64,000 bases of DNA from an uncultured Bacteroidales bacterium (GTDB lineage Bacteria > Bacteroidota > Bacteroidia > Bacteroidales > F082). The notes under the pieces are model-generated. The model was given only the letters and a program-made list of their open reading frames with translations, was not told the DNA's origin and made no database searches. Position numbers and translations under genes: made by a program. Location: NCBI GenBank assembly GCA_946185535.1, contig CAMHJX010000012.1, positions 1 to 64,000 on the forward strand. Reading direction: 5' to 3'. Shown piece after piece: positions 61,751 through 64,000 of this stretch (position 1 is its first letter; every line of letters begins with the position of its first letter).

Positions 61751-62107
61751 TTAGGCCTGAGCTTCTTCAGCGGCGGCTTCGGCTTTCTTGTTACGTTTCT
61801 TCTCGTTGTAGGCAATAGCGTGCTTGTCGAGTTTCACAGTGAGGAAACGCAAAATGCGTTCGTCACGCTTCAGCTCGGTTTCGACATCGGCGATTACATT
61901 ACCCTCGGCCTTGTACTCAATGAGTTGGTAAAAGCCCGTGGACTTCTTTTGGATAGGATAGGCAAGCTTGCGCATGCCCCAGTTCTCTTCATGAACAATC
62001 TCTGCACCAGCATTGGTCAGATGATCTTCATACTTCTTTACCGCTTCCTTCATCTGTTCGTCAGACAAAACGGGAGTTAAAATGAAAACGGTTTCGTACT
62101 GATTCAT
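61751..62107 (-). CDS. rpsF: 30S ribosomal protein bS6
   Basis: 118 residues: [20 protein letters not shown] start and [20 protein letters not shown] core, with a Lys/Ala-rich tail ([16 protein letters not shown]). First gene of the ribosomal operon. Confidence 0.97.
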   Translation of the reverse strand: MNQYETVFILTPVLSDEQMKEAVKKYEDHLTNAGAEIVHEENWGMRKLAYPIQKKSTGFYQLIEYKAEGNVIADVETELKRDERILRFLTVKLDKHAIAYNEKKRNKKAEAAAEEAQA

Positions 62108-62164
62108 AACTGTTTGATTGTTAAATGATTAAATTGATATTAGTGTTTGCTTAATTAGCGGGTG

Positions 62165-62194
62165 CAAAGGTACGTTTTTTTTCTTAATCTACAA
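62165..62194 (-). promoter_or_regulatory. Promoter of rpsF-rpsR-rplI
   Basis: On the minus strand, TTG (62194-62192), 19-base spacer, TACCTTTG (62172-62165). Leader about 50 bases. A near-perfect consensus promoter. Confidence 0.75.
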
Positions 62195-62198
62195 TACT

Positions 62199-62513
62199 TT
62201 AGTTGAAAAAAAAGTTATTTTGCATAGCCAACAGGACAACGCCTACGGCAAATGTGGTCTCTATGATTACAAAAGCTATAGTTGTTCCTATTGAAAAACC
62301 ACGACTGACAATGAAAGGTTTGGTTTTGATGATATTTTTCCATCTTCCCGATTTGCCAAAATACCTTTCGAATAATAATCCGCAACCCATAATAATAGCT
62401 AAGCCAATAATTATTGACCATTTACCAGTCAAAGGAATCATTGAGATCATGACCAAGAGAGCAATTCCCACGGATAGGAAAAAGCCTATGCTAAAAGCAG
62501 CATTAAAACTCAT
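62199..62513 (-). CDS. Small membrane protein, unknown function
   Basis: 104 residues with three hydrophobic segments (about 4-25, 32-48, 74-98) and a basic loop (RYFGKSGRWKNIIKTKP). An overlapping plus-strand frame lacks such order, so the minus frame is preferred. No family recognised. It lies between wecB and the rpsF promoter on the same strand. Confidence 0.6.
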   Translation of the reverse strand: MSFNAAFSIGFFLSVGIALLVMISMIPLTGKWSIIIGLAIIMGCGLLFERYFGKSGRWKNIIKTKPFIVSRGFSIGTTIAFVIIETTFAVGVVLLAMQNNFFFN

Positions 62514-62572
62514 AAGAACCTAAGTAAAAAGGCCATCTTCGGTAAAAATTGTAAAAATGATAAAATAAGACA

Positions 62573-63754
62573 TCAAGGAGTTTCATACTTATTATATTTT
62601 TGTTGAAGCATCACGTTCAAAATGAACTCTGCTGCATGGCCATCACCGAAGATTTCGGGGAACACAGTCGGCGGGTTGTCCTTGAAATGAGCCCAAGCCT
62701 GCATGATGCGGTTTTCGTCGGCATCGGCAAGAATGGCATTTCCCGTCTGCACGATTTCCACCCATTCGGTCTCGGGTCTGAGGATGATGCAGGGCTTCTT
62801 GAAGAAATAGGACTCCTTTTGCACACCGCCTGAGTCGGTCATCACCAATTGGGCGTGACGCTCAAGGGCGATAATCTCTAAGAAAGAAACAGGCGGGATC
62901 AGAATGATATTCGGGCTGTTGAAAACCTGCTCCTGAAGTTTCTCTTCAATATTGGTTTTCAAGAGTTTGGAAGTCCTTGGGTGTAAGGGCAACACGACTC
63001 GACATTCCCTTGATAGACGGATTATGGCACTGAAAATGGCGCTGAGGCGTTCGGGTTGGTCGGTGTTGCTGTCGCGGTGGATAGTGGCCAAAATGAAAGG
63101 CTTACCTTTCAGCTCCAAACGCTGTATGATTTCGGTCTTTTCTTTGGCAATGTTGGCAAAATGCAGACTGTTGTCGTACATGATGTCGCCGCAATGGTAG
63201 ACCTTAGGATTGTCGATGGTCGGGACTGCGGTCGTTGAGCCTGTCGAAACGCCGCCTTCATCGATAGGAAACCCTTCCCGTTTCAGGTTATCCAATCCAG
63301 CCTTGGTAGGCGTGAAGAGCAGGGTGGAGCAGTGGTCGCACACGATGCGGTTGATTTCCTCAGGCATGCTTTTGTTGAACGAGCGCAGTCCTGCTTCGAT
63401 ATGGACGATGGGCACATGGATTTTGGAGGCGGCCACGGAACCAGCAAGGGTGGAGTTGGTGTCGCCGTACAGCACGATGAAGTCGGGTTGTTCCTTTATT
63501 AATATAGCTTCAATGCCTTCGATCATTCGGGCTGTCTGTACGCCGTGTGAGGCAGAGCCGACATGGAGGTTGTAGTCGGGACGCGGGATTTGCAGTTCGT
63601 CGAAAAACACTTGCGACATATTGTCGTCATAATGTTGCCCAGTGTGGACGATGACTTCTTGAATGCGGTCGGCATAATGGTTACGGATGGCGCGGCTCAA
63701 TGCGGCTGCCTTGATGATTTGGGGTCGAGCCCCGATGATGGTGACAAGTTTCAT
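62573..63754 (-). CDS. wecB: UDP-N-acetylglucosamine 2-epimerase (non-hydrolysing)
   Basis: 393 residues from the ATG at 63754 (MKLVTIIGARPQIIKAA); an in-frame TTG at 63772 is rejected. It makes UDP-ManNAc for surface polysaccharides. Family motifs: VHTGQHYDDNMS, GDTNSTLAGSVAASK, VHIEAGLRSFNKSMPEEINR, and TDSGGVQKESYF. Residues about 169-178 (VSTGSTTAV) are an insertion encoded by a dispersed DNA repeat between the two Rossmann domains. Confidence 0.94.
   Translation of the reverse strand: MKLVTIIGARPQIIKAAALSRAIRNHYADRIQEVIVHTGQHYDDNMSQVFFDELQIPRPDYNLHVGSASHGVQTARMIEGIEAILIKEQPDFIVLYGDTNSTLAGSVAASKIHVPIVHIEAGLRSFNKSMPEEINRIVCDHCSTLLFTPTKAGLDNLKREGFPIDEGGVSTGSTTAVPTIDNPKVYHCGDIMYDNSLHFANIAKEKTEIIQRLELKGKPFILATIHRDSNTDQPERLSAIFSAIIRLSRECRVVLPLHPRTSKLLKTNIEEKLQEQVFNSPNIILIPPVSFLEIIALERHAQLVMTDSGGVQKESYFFKKPCIILRPETEWVEIVQTGNAILADADENRIMQAWAHFKDNPPTVFPEIFGDGHAAEFILNVMLQQKYNKYETP
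63221..63250 (-). repeat. In-frame dispersed repeat inside wecB
   Basis: Read in gene sense: GTTTCGACAGGCTCAACGAC then CGCAGTCCCG. The core TTCGACAGGCTCA is identical to that in mvaD and read in the same frame (S-T-G-S), and ACCGCAG also occurs in the tilS copy. Confidence 0.8.
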
Positions 63755-63768
63755 GGGTGTGCGTTGTT

Positions 63769-64000
63769 TCAAAAGGTCATTTCTCCATGGTCGCGGAAGC
63801 TGTAGTAGCGTTCGTTGCCAATAATGATATGGTCGATGACGGTGATGTCTAAGAGTTTGCCAGCGGCTACCAGCTTCTTGGTCAGTTGCCGGTCGTCTTC
63901 ACTGGGGCGCGGGTTGCCCGAAGGGTGGTTGTGTCCCAAAACGAGACAGGTGGCTCCTAGGTTTAAGGCGTTCTTGAAGATAAGTTTCGGATCGGCAATG
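63769..64000 (-). CDS. radC: RadC-like JAB-domain protein (partial, 5' end outside window)
   Basis: The last 76 residues of RadC are encoded before the window ends. The MPN/JAB metal motif is complete: LVLGHNHPSGNPRPSEDD, followed by LDITVIDHIIIG. Metal-dependent hydrolase fold, role in DNA repair unproven in general. The stop lies 14 bases upstream of the wecB start. Confidence 0.92.
   Translation of the reverse strand, partial: IADPKLIFKNALNLGATCLVLGHNHPSGNPRPSEDDRQLTKKLVAAGKLLDITVIDHIIIGNERYYSFRDHGEMTF

Noticed and set aside
62203-62523. Plus-strand frame of 106 codons opposite the small membrane protein
   Set aside because: The minus frame has three well-formed hydrophobic helices and fits the strand of its neighbours; the plus frame is its mirror.

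Overview
The window reads as the chromosome of a member of the Bacteroidota, most likely an uncultured Bacteroidales-type organism. The reasons are visible in the DNA. Four large secreted proteins end in type IX secretion (T9SS) sorting domains of the YPNPA type. Many genes are preceded by the Bacteroidota -7 box TAnnTTTG, often with a -33 TTG about 19 bases upstream, and most genes lack a Shine-Dalgarno sequence. There is also a complete Na+-pumping methylmalonyl-CoA decarboxylase operon of the kind used in propionate fermentation. No rRNA or tRNA gene was recognised, and no phage, insertion sequence or CRISPR array.

Layout. 1-3,007: the end of an unknown gene, a T9SS-exported double-thioredoxin protein and tilS. 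3,130-9,298: an envelope operon of DsbD, a secreted Ntn-hydrolase and an M16 zinc peptidase. 9,360-13,028: an M20 dipeptidase, a divergent RelE/ParE-type toxin-antitoxin pair and a T9SS protein. 13,224-17,721: lpxK-punA-lpxH on the minus strand, then Nif3 and a zinc-ribbon protein on the plus strand. 17,800-22,000: an S41 lipoprotein, two outer-membrane proteins and an esterase. 22,158-26,852: mce-mmdA-mmdD-mmdC-mmdB.

27,016-38,554 is the most striking region. Eleven closely spaced minus-strand genes encode an FkbH-like HAD phosphatase/acyl-loader, a MaoC hydratase, a split transketolase, a dedicated acyl carrier protein, and three consecutive pairs of a membrane O-acyltransferase (MBOAT) with an SGNH-like membrane-anchored partner. 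My inference is that it makes an unusual short hydroxyacyl group on the carrier protein and exports it through three parallel MBOAT/SGNH modules onto surface glycans. Just upstream on the same strand, 38,608-41,951 encodes GatD and GatE, the tRNA-dependent amidotransferase generally regarded as archaeal.

42,125-48,282: an ABC exporter, divergent from mevalonate-pathway genes (mvaD and a mevalonate kinase), a GtrA-like protein and a TPR/LuxR-type regulator. 48,439-59,391: two more T9SS proteins, a FadL-type porin, a Ser/Tyr-rich lipoprotein, a GIN-domain lipoprotein, a PagL-like deacylase and mazG, which is bracketed by two copies of a palindromic element. 59,737-64,000: a DUF559 protein, a TrmH methyltransferase, the ribosomal operon rpsF-rpsR-rplI, a small membrane protein, UDP-GlcNAc 2-epimerase and the 3' end of radC.

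The window is rich in short dispersed repeats. One family is inserted in frame inside three housekeeping genes (tilS, mvaD, wecB). Other repeats form hairpins between genes and sometimes double as terminators.
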